Source: Ignavibacteria bacterium | GTDB taxonomy: Bacteria; Bacteroidota; Ignavibacteria; Ignavibacteriales; Melioribacteraceae | Assembly (NCBI GenBank): GCA_009773205.1 | Contig: WPAE01000004.1 | Span: forward strand, 124,001 to 188,000 | Direction of reading: 5' to 3' | DNA length: 64,000 nt | Shown here: piece by piece, positions 29,813 to 39,392 of the stretch | Numbering within the stretch: the stretch's first letter is position 1 | Layout: every line of letters starts with the position of its first letter | Notes under the pieces: model-generated | What the model saw: only the letters and a program-made list of their open reading frames with translations | What the model was told of the DNA's origin: nothing | Database searches by the model: none | Program-made: the position numbers and the translations under genes

Positions 29813-29964
29813 ACGATAAAGCGTTTACCTTTTTTGCTATTGTATAATGGAGTAAATTTGCACTAATGAATGGTTACTGACATAACAACAGCAAATGTTT
29901 AACAATTTATTAACAATTGGTTAATTGTTCGGTAATCTTTCAATGCTAAGTTTGGATATACAAA

Positions 29965-30996
29965 TTGCCCGATGTTTCACTTTATCAGATAGGCATGTTT
30001 AAGAAAAAAATACTTTTTATTTGCGGTTCGCTAAATCAAACATCAATGATGCATCAAATTTCGAGATGTTTTAACGAATATGAATGCAGTTTTACCCCTT
30101 ACTACGCAGATGGATTTATAAACTCTGTTGTTCAGCTCGGATATCTCAACTTCTCTATTCTAAATGGTACGTTCCGCAAAAACACAGAAAAATATTTACA
30201 CGATAACAATCTTAAAATTGATTACCGAGGACTTAACAATGATTATGATTTAGTTTATACTTGCGCAGATTTGATTTACCCAAAGAACATCCGCAGCAAA
30301 AAAGTTATTCTTGTTCAAGAAGGAATGACAGACCCTGAAAACTTGATGTTTTACTTAGTAAAGTATTTCAAAATCCCGCGCTGGCTTGCTAGCACTTCTT
30401 CAATGGGAATGTCTTACAAATACAATTATTTCTGTGTAGCATCAGAGGGCTACAAAGATTTTTTTATAAGCAGAAAAGGAGTGAGCACGGAGAAACTAAT
30501 TGTTACGGGCATTCCAAATTTTGATAATGTAAAACAATTTCTCAACAACGATTTTCCTCACAAGAACTTTGTGCTGGTTTGTACTTCAGATGCGAGAGAA
30601 ACTTTTAAAATTGAAAACAGAATAAAGTTTATAAAAGAGTGTGTAAATACTTCCAAGGGAAAACAATTGATTTTCAAGCTGCACCCAAACGAAAACTTTG
30701 AACGTGCTTCCCACGAAATAAACAAACACGCTCCGGGCGCTCTTGTTTTTGCAAATGGAAACACTAATCACATGATTGCAAACTGCGATGTGTTGATAAC
30801 AAAATATTCTTCAGTTTCCTTTGTAGGACTTGCACTCGGCAAAGAAGTTCATTCATATTTTGATATTGATGAACTAAAAAAACTTATGCCTTGGCAGAAC
30901 GGTGGAACTTCGGCGGAGAGAATTGCTAAAGTTGGAACGGAATTGCTTGATACCGAATATACTTCTGAAGAAAAATTATCGGTAAGTAACGCATGA
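29965..30996 (+). CDS. GT-B-like glycosyltransferase/CDP-glycerol glycerophosphotransferase-like protein
   Basis: 343 aa; C-terminal 'LIFKLHPNE...ANCDVLITKYSSVSFVGLALGKEVHSYFDIDEL' pattern; first gene of the sugar operon. Confidence 0.6.
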   Translation: MPDVSLYQIGMFKKKILFICGSLNQTSMMHQISRCFNEYECSFTPYYADGFINSVVQLGYLNFSILNGTFRKNTEKYLHDNNLKIDYRGLNNDYDLVYTCADLIYPKNIRSKKVILVQEGMTDPENLMFYLVKYFKIPRWLASTSSMGMSYKYNYFCVASEGYKDFFISRKGVSTEKLIVTGIPNFDNVKQFLNNDFPHKNFVLVCTSDARETFKIENRIKFIKECVNTSKGKQLIFKLHPNENFERASHEINKHAPGALVFANGNTNHMIANCDVLITKYSSVSFVGLALGKEVHSYFDIDELKKLMPWQNGGTSAERIAKVGTELLDTEYTSEEKLSVSNA

Positions 30997-31808
30997 AAAT
31001 TGTAACGGTAATACAAGCAAGAATGTCTTCAACACGCCTACCGGGAAAGATAATGCTGCCCATTCTTGGCAAACCGATGTTGCAAAGAATGATTGAGCGT
31101 ATAAAGAACGCTAAACTGATTGGAAAGATTGTTGTTGCAACATCAATAAATGCAGATGATGATGAAGTAGAAGAGTTTTGTAAAAAAAATAACATAGTTT
31201 GTTTCCGTGGGCATTTAACAGATCTGCTTGATAGACACTATCAAGTTGGGAAAAAGTTCTCTGCAGATGCTGTTGTAAAAATTCCATCGGACTGCCCTTT
31301 AATTGATCCACAAATTATTGATAAAGTAATTCAGCATTACATTCAAAACGATGAGTTGGATTTTGTTAGTAATCTTCATCCGGCTACTTATCCAGATGGA
31401 AACGATGTTGAAATAATGTCATTCGATTCTCTTGGGTGCGCTTGGAAGGATGCTTCGAAAAACTACGAACGCGAACACACAACTCCATTTATCTGGGAAA
31501 ATAATGACACATTTAAAGTTGGAAATGTTGTATGGGAAAACGGGTTGGATTATTCAACAACTCACCGTTGGACTATAGATTTTCCGGAAGATTATGAATT
31601 CATTCGCAAAGTTTATGAAGAGCTTTACGCAAAGAATCCTAATTTTTCTTTGAATGATATTTTAACGCTCTTAAAACAAAAGCCAGAAATTGCAGAAATT
31701 AATTCCCGGTATTTAGGCAAATACTGGTACGAAAATTACCTTGATGAATTAACTAACATTGATGAATACAAAAACAAGCTAAGCAATGACAAACAAAAAA
31801 CTGACTAA
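30993..31808 (+). CDS. SpsF-like cytidylyltransferase family protein
   Basis: 'VTVIQARMSSTRLPGKIMLPILGKPMLQRMIERI...KIPSDCPLIDPQIID'; 4-nt overlap with the upstream gene. Confidence 0.88.
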   Translation: MKIVTVIQARMSSTRLPGKIMLPILGKPMLQRMIERIKNAKLIGKIVVATSINADDDEVEEFCKKNNIVCFRGHLTDLLDRHYQVGKKFSADAVVKIPSDCPLIDPQIIDKVIQHYIQNDELDFVSNLHPATYPDGNDVEIMSFDSLGCAWKDASKNYEREHTTPFIWENNDTFKVGNVVWENGLDYSTTHRWTIDFPEDYEFIRKVYEELYAKNPNFSLNDILTLLKQKPEIAEINSRYLGKYWYENYLDELTNIDEYKNKLSNDKQKTD

Positions 31809-32643
31809 GCTGCAGAACCAAGCGCTTAAAGTTCGCGAGCACATTATTAAAATGAGCGGTAACGGCGGCTGTTTTATTGGCGCTTCACTTTCTTGCGCCG
31901 ACTTAATACTTTATATCTACAAAGAATTTCTAAATGTAACTCCGGAAAATTTTAAAGACTCTAAAAGGGATTATTTCTTCTTATCAAAAGGACACGATGT
32001 ACCCGCTCTTTACGGAACTTATGTAGAACTTGGCTGGCTTGAAGAGGATCGTCTTAAAAATCATCTAAGAACAAACGACACAATTTATTGGCATCCAAAT
32101 AGAAATATTCCGGGAGTAGAATTCCATTCCGGTTCACTCGGGCACAATCTTTCTGTGGCAATGGGCGTTGCTATGGATTGCAAACTCCGCAAACAAAAAA
32201 ACAAAATAGTTGTTGTAGTTGGCGATGGTGAGCTAAACGAAGGCTCGATGTGGGAAGGATTGTTAGTTGCCTCTGCATACAAACTCGATAACTTAATTGT
32301 AGTTGTTGATCGAAATCAATTTCAAGCAAATATGCCTACTGAGGAATTGATTCCGCTCAATCCGCTTAAGAAAAAGTTTGAAGCTTTCGGCTGTTCTGTA
32401 AAAAAAATTGACGGGCATAATTTTGACGAAATGGATAAAGCATTTAAACCTTTCCCTTTTGATAAAGATAAAGTTTCTGTAGTAATTGCTGAAACAGTAA
32501 GGGGAAAAGGTTTACCGAGCATTGAAAAGCGCGCTGATAGATGGTTTGCAAATTTTCAGCAAGAAGAAATTGAAGGTTTGTTAAAAGAACTACACAGCAA
32601 GAAAAAAACGAAATTAACATCTGAAACAATTGTAGCGAGATAA
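31786..32643 (+). CDS. Transketolase N-terminal (TPP-binding) subunit
   Basis: 'GHDVPALYGTYVELGW', 'GSLGHNLSVAMGVAMDCKLR', 'VVVGDGELNEGSMWEGLLVASAYKLDNLIVVVDRNQFQ'. Confidence 0.93.
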   Translation: MTNKKLTKLQNQALKVREHIIKMSGNGGCFIGASLSCADLILYIYKEFLNVTPENFKDSKRDYFFLSKGHDVPALYGTYVELGWLEEDRLKNHLRTNDTIYWHPNRNIPGVEFHSGSLGHNLSVAMGVAMDCKLRKQKNKIVVVVGDGELNEGSMWEGLLVASAYKLDNLIVVVDRNQFQANMPTEELIPLNPLKKKFEAFGCSVKKIDGHNFDEMDKAFKPFPFDKDKVSVVIAETVRGKGLPSIEKRADRWFANFQQEEIEGLLKELHSKKKTKLTSETIVAR

Positions 32644-32644
32644 A

Positions 32645-33538
32645 ATGACTTACGCAGATATAGTTCTTGAACTAATTAATGAAGAAGATCGCTACATGAT
32701 CATGACATCTGAAAACAGAGCAGCATTTAGAGCCTTGCCTCCGCTCATTCCCCAAAATTTTATTGATACCGGAATTACAGAACAAACAATGATTGGTATG
32801 GCTGCTGGTCTCGCACTTCGAGGAAGAGTTCCGGTTGTGCATGCACTTGCAACATTCTTAACAATGCGTGCTTTCGAGTTTATCCGCACAGATGTTGGTA
32901 TTGCAAACCTTCCTGTTAAACTTGTGGGCGCTGTGCCCGGGTTTCTTTCAGATGGCAACGGACCAACTCATCAAGCAATTGAAGATGTTTCAATTATGCG
33001 CGGCATTCCGCCAATGAATGTTTTCTGTCCCGCTGATGAAAATGATATGCTAAAAGGATTGAAAACAATGATTACTTATCCCTCTCCGTTTTATATGCGT
33101 TACAATCCAACTAAAGCATTTGTAGAACATTCTCCGCTGGAAATTGGCAAAGCAGAAACTTTTGGAGATGGAACAGACATAGCAATTTTAGTTTATGGAT
33201 TCTTATTCGGAGAAGCTTTCAAAACAAAACAAATGCTGGAAGAGCAAGGGAAATCGGTTAGATTAATAAATATTAGAACTCCAAAACCAATTGATGAAGA
33301 AGCTGTAATTAAAGCAGCAACAGAGTGCAAACTTGTTGTTACGCTCGAAGATCATTTAATTACCGGCGGGCTTTACACAATTGTAAGTGAATTATTGTTG
33401 AGCAAAAGAATTTCTGCTAATGTCGTTCCGATTGCACTAAAAACTTGGTTTAGACCAGGATTGCTGAACGAAGTACTTGAGTATGAAGGGTTTACTGCGG
33501 AACAGATTTATAGCAGGATTTTAGGTGTTAGCAGTTAG
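32645..33538 (+). CDS. Transketolase C-terminal (pyrimidine-binding) subunit
   Basis: 'NFIDTGITEQTMIGMAAGLALRGRVPVVHALATFLTMRAFEFIRTDV'. Confidence 0.93.
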   Translation: MTYADIVLELINEEDRYMIMTSENRAAFRALPPLIPQNFIDTGITEQTMIGMAAGLALRGRVPVVHALATFLTMRAFEFIRTDVGIANLPVKLVGAVPGFLSDGNGPTHQAIEDVSIMRGIPPMNVFCPADENDMLKGLKTMITYPSPFYMRYNPTKAFVEHSPLEIGKAETFGDGTDIAILVYGFLFGEAFKTKQMLEEQGKSVRLINIRTPKPIDEEAVIKAATECKLVVTLEDHLITGGLYTIVSELLLSKRISANVVPIALKTWFRPGLLNEVLEYEGFTAEQIYSRILGVSS

Positions 33539-33573
33539 CTGTTAGCAATTAGTTGTAAGCTATAAGCTGTAAG
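33522..33573. repeat. TTAGCTG-type quasi-periodic repeat spanning the transketolase stop codon
   Basis: taggtgttagcagttagctgttagcaattagttgtaagctataagctgtaag. Confidence 0.65.
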
Positions 33574-33583
33574 AGAGGATGAA

Positions 33584-33940
33584 ATGAGAGATTTTACAAA
33601 ACTTAAAATTTGGGAACGTTCTCATCAGTTAGTACTAAAAATTTATGAGGTTACAAAAGAATTACCCAAAGAAGAATTATACGGACTTACTTCACAGTTG
33701 CGAAGAGCGTCCGTTTCAATACCGACCAATATTGCAGAAGGATGCGGAAAGTTTACTTCCAAAGATTTTTCAAGATATCTTACTATTGCTATTGGATCAT
33801 TAAGCGAAGTACAATATCTATTGTATTTAATTCGAGAATTGAAGTTTATTTCAGAAGAAATAATTTCACCATTAGAAATTGAAGCAAATGATTTAAAGAA
33901 GATGATTTATTCATATCAATCAAAATTATCTAATAATTAG
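33584..33940 (+). CDS. Four-helix bundle protein (23S rRNA intervening-sequence/S23 family)
   Basis: 118 aa; 'FTKLKIWERSHQLVLKIYEVTKELPKEELYGLTSQLRRASVSIPTNIAEGCGKFTSKDFSRYLTIAIGSLSEVQYLLYLIREL'. Confidence 0.93.
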   Translation: MRDFTKLKIWERSHQLVLKIYEVTKELPKEELYGLTSQLRRASVSIPTNIAEGCGKFTSKDFSRYLTIAIGSLSEVQYLLYLIRELKFISEEIISPLEIEANDLKKMIYSYQSKLSNN

Positions 33941-33986
33941 TCTTGCTTAAGGCTTACTTCTTATAGCTTAAAGCAACGGAGTATTA

Positions 33987-35321
33987 ATGCCAAACCAAAT
34001 TAGCTTAACAAATGAATTGCCGGCAATAAAAAAATCAAACGAGCTATACAACCGCGCTCTCGGTTTAATTCCTTCCGTAACTCAAACTTTAGCCAAAGGT
34101 CCAACACAATGGGTTAACGGAGTTGCACCGAAATATTTGGTAAAAGGAAAAGGATCACATGTTTGGGATGCCGACGGCAACGAATACATTGATTTTATGA
34201 TGGGCGTTGGTCCACTTTCTCTTGGCTATGCATATCCAAAAGTTGATGAAGCAATTAAAAAGCAGCTTGAAGATGGAATTACTTTTTCTATGATGCATCC
34301 GCTTGAAGTTGAAGTTGCAGAATTAATTAGAGAAATAATTCCAAATGGGGAAGCTGTACGCTACAGTAAGACCGGCGCAGATGCAACAAGCGCTGCCGTT
34401 CGGTTAGCACGCGCTTATACATGTAAAAATAAAATTCTTTGCTGCGGATATCATGGCTGGCACGATTGGTACATTTCTGTAACTGCACGAAACAATGGCA
34501 TTCCAGAAGCTGTGCAGGCGAATTCATTTACATTTAGTTACAATGATATTGATTCCCTTAAAAACTCTATAGATGATGATGTTGCCGCAGTAATTTTAGA
34601 ACCGGTTGTGTTCCACGAGCCGAAAGAAAATTTTCTTTACAAGGTTGCAGATCTTTGCAAAGAGAAAAATATTGTTCTAATATTTGATGAAATGTGGACC
34701 GGATTTAGAATGGCTCTTGGCGGCGCTCAAGAATATTTTGGAATCAAAGCCGATCTATCTACTTATTCCAAAGCAGTTGCTAATGGAATGCCGATTTCAA
34801 TTCTTGCAGGCAAAAAAGAAATTATGCAACTTGCTGATGAAGACATTTTCTTTTACACAACATTTGGCGGCGAAGCGCTTTCTCTTGCAGCAACAAAAGC
34901 AACTATAGAAGAGCTTAAAGAGAAAAATGTTCCAAAATTTATAGATGAGCAAGGAAGTAAACTTAAAAACGGCTACAACGAAATTGCGCAAAAACTTGGC
35001 ATTGATTTTACAAAAGCAATTGGCTACAACTGGCGCTCTATGGCAACGTTTGATGATAAAGCCGGTGATCCGCTTTTGCAAAAATCTATTATGCAGCAGG
35101 AAATGATTAAGCGTGGCGTTCTATGGCAGGGATTTTTCAATATGTCGTTCTCACATTCGAACGAAGATGTTGAATACACACTCCAAGCATTTGAAGCCTC
35201 TTTAGCAATTTTGAAAATTGCCGTTGCCGAAAACAAACTTAAAGAAATGTTAAGAGGTGAACCTGTTCAACCTGTATTCAGAAAAGTTGATAACTTTAAT
35301 ATGAAACCACTTAGAAAATAG
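33987..35321 (+). CDS. Class III aminotransferase (glutamate-1-semialdehyde aminomutase-like)
   Basis: 'VWDADGNEYIDFMMGVGPLSLGYAYPKVDEAI', 'KTGADATSAAVRLARAYT', 'LIFDEMWTGFRMA', PLP lysine 'YSKAVANGMPIS'. Confidence 0.92.
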   Translation: MPNQISLTNELPAIKKSNELYNRALGLIPSVTQTLAKGPTQWVNGVAPKYLVKGKGSHVWDADGNEYIDFMMGVGPLSLGYAYPKVDEAIKKQLEDGITFSMMHPLEVEVAELIREIIPNGEAVRYSKTGADATSAAVRLARAYTCKNKILCCGYHGWHDWYISVTARNNGIPEAVQANSFTFSYNDIDSLKNSIDDDVAAVILEPVVFHEPKENFLYKVADLCKEKNIVLIFDEMWTGFRMALGGAQEYFGIKADLSTYSKAVANGMPISILAGKKEIMQLADEDIFFYTTFGGEALSLAATKATIEELKEKNVPKFIDEQGSKLKNGYNEIAQKLGIDFTKAIGYNWRSMATFDDKAGDPLLQKSIMQQEMIKRGVLWQGFFNMSFSHSNEDVEYTLQAFEASLAILKIAVAENKLKEMLRGEPVQPVFRKVDNFNMKPLRK

Positions 35322-35368
35322 TGAATAGATTGCCCGCCTAATGCAGGTGTAGAACTAAAAGGTTATAT

Positions 35369-35398
35369 TAAACTAACAGCTAAAAACTAACAGCTTTT
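35369..35398. repeat. TTAGCTG-type quasi-periodic repeat (reverse orientation)
   Basis: aaactaacagctaaaaactaacagctttta. Confidence 0.5.
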
Positions 35399-36202
35399 AT
35401 GGAACTATTCTCTCTAAAAAATAAAACGGCAATTGTAACAGGCGCACTTGGTTTAATTGGCAAAGAACATTGCAAAGCTCTTAGTGAAGCCGGCGCAAAT
35501 GTGGTTGCCGCTGATATTGATGAAGCTAATTGCAAAAAATTTGCAAGTGAATTATCAACTGATTCAATTGGTTATTCGTTAGATGTAACGAATCCGGATT
35601 CAATTAGAAATCTGCGCGACGAAGTGCTTAAAAATTTTGGGCACATTGATATTCTTGTTAATAATGCGGCCATCAACGATATGTTTGAAAATCCAAAAGC
35701 CGCTGCCGAGCAATCTAAGTTTGAAAATTATCCGCTGGAGCTTTGGCAAAAATCTATTGATGTGAATCTAACCGGAGTTTTTCTCTGCTCTCAAATTCTT
35801 GGCTCAGAAATTGCAAAGCAAAGTTCGGGAAGTATAATCAACATTGCTTCAACTTATGGAATAACTGCGCCTGATCAATCTTTATATATTAAACAAGATG
35901 GAACACAAGAATTTTATAAACCGCCGGCATATTCGGCAACTAAAGGAGCAGTTATAATGTTTACACGCTACCTTGCTGCTTACTGGGGAAAAGCCGGCGT
36001 GCGTGTTAATACTTTAACTCCGGGCGGCGTAGAAAACTCACAAGACGAATTTTTCATAGAGAAGTATTCTGCCAAAACTCCGCTTGGTAGAATGGCAAAA
36101 CCAACCGACTACAAAGGCGCTCTAATTTTTCTTGCGAGTGATGCATCGAGTTACATGACGGGTGCAAATTTAGTTATTGACGGAGGCTGGACTTCTTGGT
36201 AA
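35399..36202 (+). CDS. SDR family oxidoreductase
   Basis: 'AIVTGALGLIGKEHCKALSEAGANVVAADI', 'DILVNNAA', 'YSATKGAVIMFTRYLAAYWG', 'GANLVIDGGWTSW'. Confidence 0.94.
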   Translation: MELFSLKNKTAIVTGALGLIGKEHCKALSEAGANVVAADIDEANCKKFASELSTDSIGYSLDVTNPDSIRNLRDEVLKNFGHIDILVNNAAINDMFENPKAAAEQSKFENYPLELWQKSIDVNLTGVFLCSQILGSEIAKQSSGSIINIASTYGITAPDQSLYIKQDGTQEFYKPPAYSATKGAVIMFTRYLAAYWGKAGVRVNTLTPGGVENSQDEFFIEKYSAKTPLGRMAKPTDYKGALIFLASDASSYMTGANLVIDGGWTSW

Positions 36203-36219
36203 ACTTGCATAAGGTGTTT

Positions 36220-36750
36220 ATGAAAAAGAAACTTGATAAAAAACAACTTTTTAAGAAAGCGGCAAAAATCAAATTGGCTATTGCCGATGTTGACGGCGTT
36301 CTGACTGATACCGGAGTTTATTACTCTGTAAAAGGCGAAGAACTAAAACGTTACTCCATCCGAGATGGAATGGGAATTGAAAGACTTCGCTCTCTTGTTG
36401 ATGTTGAAACGGGAATTATTACGCGTGAGAATACGGATATTGTAAGAAGCAGAGCGAATAAACTTAAAATCACAGAACTTCATCTTGGTGTTTTACAAAA
36501 AGAATTAACATTAGAAGAAATCTTAATTAGGAAAAATCTTAAAGCAGAAGAAGTTGCTTATATGGGCGATGACACAATTGACGTTGAAATTATGAAGCGT
36601 GTAGGGTTAAGTGCTTGTCCTTGCGATGCAACAAAATTTGCGAAAGCTGTAGCTGATGTTATTGTTGAAAACAAAGGCGGTAACGGTGCATTTCGCGACT
36701 TGGCTGAGTTAATTATTGAAGCAAAACTACAAAGTAAAAAAGGTAAATAA
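36220..36750 (+). CDS. HAD-family (KdsC-like) sugar-acid phosphatase
   Basis: 'KLAIADVDGVLTDTGVYYSVKGEELKRYSIRDGMGI', 'AYMGDDTIDVEIMKRVGLSACPCDA'. Confidence 0.9.
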   Translation: MKKKLDKKQLFKKAAKIKLAIADVDGVLTDTGVYYSVKGEELKRYSIRDGMGIERLRSLVDVETGIITRENTDIVRSRANKLKITELHLGVLQKELTLEEILIRKNLKAEEVAYMGDDTIDVEIMKRVGLSACPCDATKFAKAVADVIVENKGGNGAFRDLAELIIEAKLQSKKGK

Positions 36751-36754
36751 CTTG

Positions 36755-37645
36755 ATGAGGCTGCAAGTTGGTAATAGGTTTATTGGAACCGGCGAACCGG
36801 TTTATATAATTGCCGAGATTGGAATTAACCACAATGGTTCTGTTGAGAATGCTATTAAATTAATTGAAGGCGCATGCAAAGCAGGCTGCAATGCCGTTAA
36901 GTTTCAAAAGCGCACTCCGGAATTATGTGTGCCGCGCGATCAGTGGGAAGTTGAACGCGATACTCCATGGGGGAGAATTTCTTACATTGAATACCGCCGC
37001 AAAGTTGAATTCGGCTTTGAAGAATATTTTGAAATTGATTCTTACTGCAAAGAGAAAGGAATTGATTGGTTTGCTTCTCCGTGGGATGAAGAAGCTGTAA
37101 ACTTTTTACAGAAGTTCAAGATTCCCCTTTACAAACTCGCTTCGGCTTCACTTACCGATGGAAAATTACTCAAACGAACCCAAGCAACCGGAAAGCCAAT
37201 TATGCTCTCGACAGGTATGTCAACCATCGAGGAAATCTGTGATGCTATTTCTTTTTTAGGAAACGATAATATTCTTCTTGCTCAATCAACCTCTACGTAT
37301 CCATGCAAAGTTGAAGAACTTAATCTTCGGGTTATTAAAACGTATCAAGATTTGTTTCCTAACATTCCGATTGGTTACAGCGGACACGAAACCGGGCTTG
37401 CGCCAACATTAGCTGCTGTTGCGCTTGGTGCTTCGTTTGTAGAAAGACACATTACACTTGATAGAGCAATGTGGGGTACAGATCAAGCTGCTTCTGTGGA
37501 AATTGTTGGACTCCAGCGCTTGGTAAAAGATATTCGCGATATTGAAAAAGCTCTTGGCGACGGAATTAAAAAAGTTTACGAAAGTGAGCTAAGTAATTTG
37601 CAGAAGTTAAGAAGGGTTAAAACTGAATCTGAACGCAAGTCTTAG
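36755..37645 (+). CDS. N-acetylneuraminate synthase family protein (NeuB/SpsE-like)
   Basis: 'PVYIIAEIGINHNGSVENAIKLIEGACKAGCNAVKFQKR', 'LASASLTDGKLLKRTQATGKPIMLSTGMST', 'IPIGYSGHETGLAPTLAAVALGASFVERHITLDRAMWGTDQ'. Confidence 0.94.
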   Translation: MRLQVGNRFIGTGEPVYIIAEIGINHNGSVENAIKLIEGACKAGCNAVKFQKRTPELCVPRDQWEVERDTPWGRISYIEYRRKVEFGFEEYFEIDSYCKEKGIDWFASPWDEEAVNFLQKFKIPLYKLASASLTDGKLLKRTQATGKPIMLSTGMSTIEEICDAISFLGNDNILLAQSTSTYPCKVEELNLRVIKTYQDLFPNIPIGYSGHETGLAPTLAAVALGASFVERHITLDRAMWGTDQAASVEIVGLQRLVKDIRDIEKALGDGIKKVYESELSNLQKLRRVKTESERKS

Positions 37646-37730
37646 AAATACTGATGGACAAAAACTTTTTCTTAGTTTACTCTTACACGAAGTATTTCTT
37701 ACGTAATAATATACTTGCATAAGTTGCATA

Positions 37731-37756
37731 ATAAGGCGCTTAAGAAAGCGCCTTAT
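37731..37756. terminator. Bidirectional terminator hairpin between convergent genes
   Basis: ataaggcgcttaagaaagcgccttat followed by acttttat. Confidence 0.75.
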
Positions 37757-37760
37757 ACTT

Positions 37761-39392
37761 TTATAATCCGCGTATCTGTTTGTCTTTTGGATGGCGCACG
37801 CTAAATGATAATTTCTTTACTTCTGATTTACCCGATTCCAAATTCAAGTTCCATTTTAGTTCGCCTGTTTCTTGGTTATACTTTCCGTCTGATGACTCAA
37901 TCATCTTTACAACAATATCTTCTTGCTGAGAAATTGGAATTTGTTCTTCAACAATAAGATTAACAGCCGCATTTTTATTATTCTTAACTTTAATTTCGTA
38001 AGCAAAAGTTCTTTCAATATCTCTGCTTAAAAATTTGTCCTCAGTAAAATCTTTATGCTGCTCTCTGCTTACAGATATGTTTTCATCTCTTCCAAGTGAA
38101 ACAATTAAAGTGTCTTTGGTTGTAGCAGGATTAATGTAGGTTTTTCCAACGTAAGAATTTTCGAAGTAGATATTAGCTTCGCCAGGCAACAGGTTAAACT
38201 CGCCCCAATCTGTTAGCTGCGCAACTAAGAATGCGTTGTTATCAAGTTTTGGAACAGCATAATATTCATAATCTGCTTTTACTTTGTAATCCATCAGCGC
38301 AACTGAGTGCATCTTATTATCCGAAGGAATTGAATACTTAAGCGAAGGAGTAAATTCCACAGCAAGCTGCGTTTCTACAGTTTCAAAATAATTTGCCATT
38401 GTTTCTGCCGCTTGCTGCGCGGAAGTTGCCATAACATTATCCATTGCTACGGATTTCATCATGCTTCCGGTTTTTGATTCACGTAAAGCAACATGCTGCA
38501 AAAAATCTAAATACCACGGAAATAATTCCGGCTTTGTGTTATTTCTGTTTGGGTTTCTCGTTGAGAGCACAACATCAACATCGTTCCAATCGAAACCACT
38601 GTTTTGATAAACATTGGCAATGTAGTTCAACTGCGCTGGTGTGTTTATTTTCTCAACGCGAACATTGTAAGTTGGAGCCCAGCCGGCATCATAAACTATG
38701 TATGATAATTCCAAACTGAATACGCTGGAAGATTTAGCAGAAATTGAAACAGCTACTTCGTTAGCAGGCTTGTTTAGCTGGTTGTTCAGCTCGTTTAATT
38801 GCTTGTTAACTCGCTCAATATTCTTTTGGATTTTCTTTGAATCAGTTGTTGTTATTAAAAGGTGAGATTTTATTTCAGCGATTCTCTTTCTAAAAAAATC
38901 CGCCATCTTTTGAAGTTCTGTTATAGAAACGCCAATTTTTTCGTTGCCGATATTTTTGTTTGCAAGAATTAAATCCAGTTCATATTTCAGAACATCCGCA
39001 TCGTTTTGTTTCATAGCAATAGACTTGCTAAGCAGTTCAAGCGAATCTTCCAACACTTTTACATCAGGATGTTTTTCCGGTGAGCGTAAGTAATCAAACC
39101 GTTGAACAACAGAGATGATCACACCATCACCTTTGCCGGAAACATTAATGCTGTTGCGGTCTATGTTCTGCGCTATCCCTGTTAAAACAACTTCATTAAT
39201 TCCCTTTTCTAACTTCACTTTTGCAGAGTGTTTTAGTTCAGCACCTCGCAAAAAAACTTTTACGTTTGATATGTTTGGCATTACAATTACTTCGCCAGCC
39301 GCTAAACCAACTTGTGCGGCAATAAACAAGGCAAAAACTGCTATCAATATTCTCTTCATAGCTTTCTCCATCAGATGTGCTAAAATACTCAA
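37761..39392 (-). CDS. DUF4139/mucoidy inhibitor MuiA family protein
   Basis: 543 aa; signal peptide; 'VSISAKSSSVFSLELSYIVYDAGWAPTYNVRV', 'DVVLSTRNPNRN', 'FAYEIKVKNNKNAAVNLIVEEQIPISQQEDI'. Likely starts at an internal Met near 39360. Confidence 0.9.
   Translation of the reverse strand: MSILAHLMEKAMKRILIAVFALFIAAQVGLAAGEVIVMPNISNVKVFLRGAELKHSAKVKLEKGINEVVLTGIAQNIDRNSINVSGKGDGVIISVVQRFDYLRSPEKHPDVKVLEDSLELLSKSIAMKQNDADVLKYELDLILANKNIGNEKIGVSITELQKMADFFRKRIAEIKSHLLITTTDSKKIQKNIERVNKQLNELNNQLNKPANEVAVSISAKSSSVFSLELSYIVYDAGWAPTYNVRVEKINTPAQLNYIANVYQNSGFDWNDVDVVLSTRNPNRNNTKPELFPWYLDFLQHVALRESKTGSMMKSVAMDNVMATSAQQAAETMANYFETVETQLAVEFTPSLKYSIPSDNKMHSVALMDYKVKADYEYYAVPKLDNNAFLVAQLTDWGEFNLLPGEANIYFENSYVGKTYINPATTKDTLIVSLGRDENISVSREQHKDFTEDKFLSRDIERTFAYEIKVKNNKNAAVNLIVEEQIPISQQEDIVVKMIESSDGKYNQETGELKWNLNLESGKSEVKKLSFSVRHPKDKQIRGL

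Noticed and set aside
31786-33538. Split transketolase as a frameshift or pseudogene
   Set aside because: Separate N- and C-terminal subunits with own starts are a normal architecture for this family
33522-33990. CRISPR-like short repeats around the S23 gene
   Set aside because: Units are degenerate, 6-8 nt, without equal spacers; no cas genes
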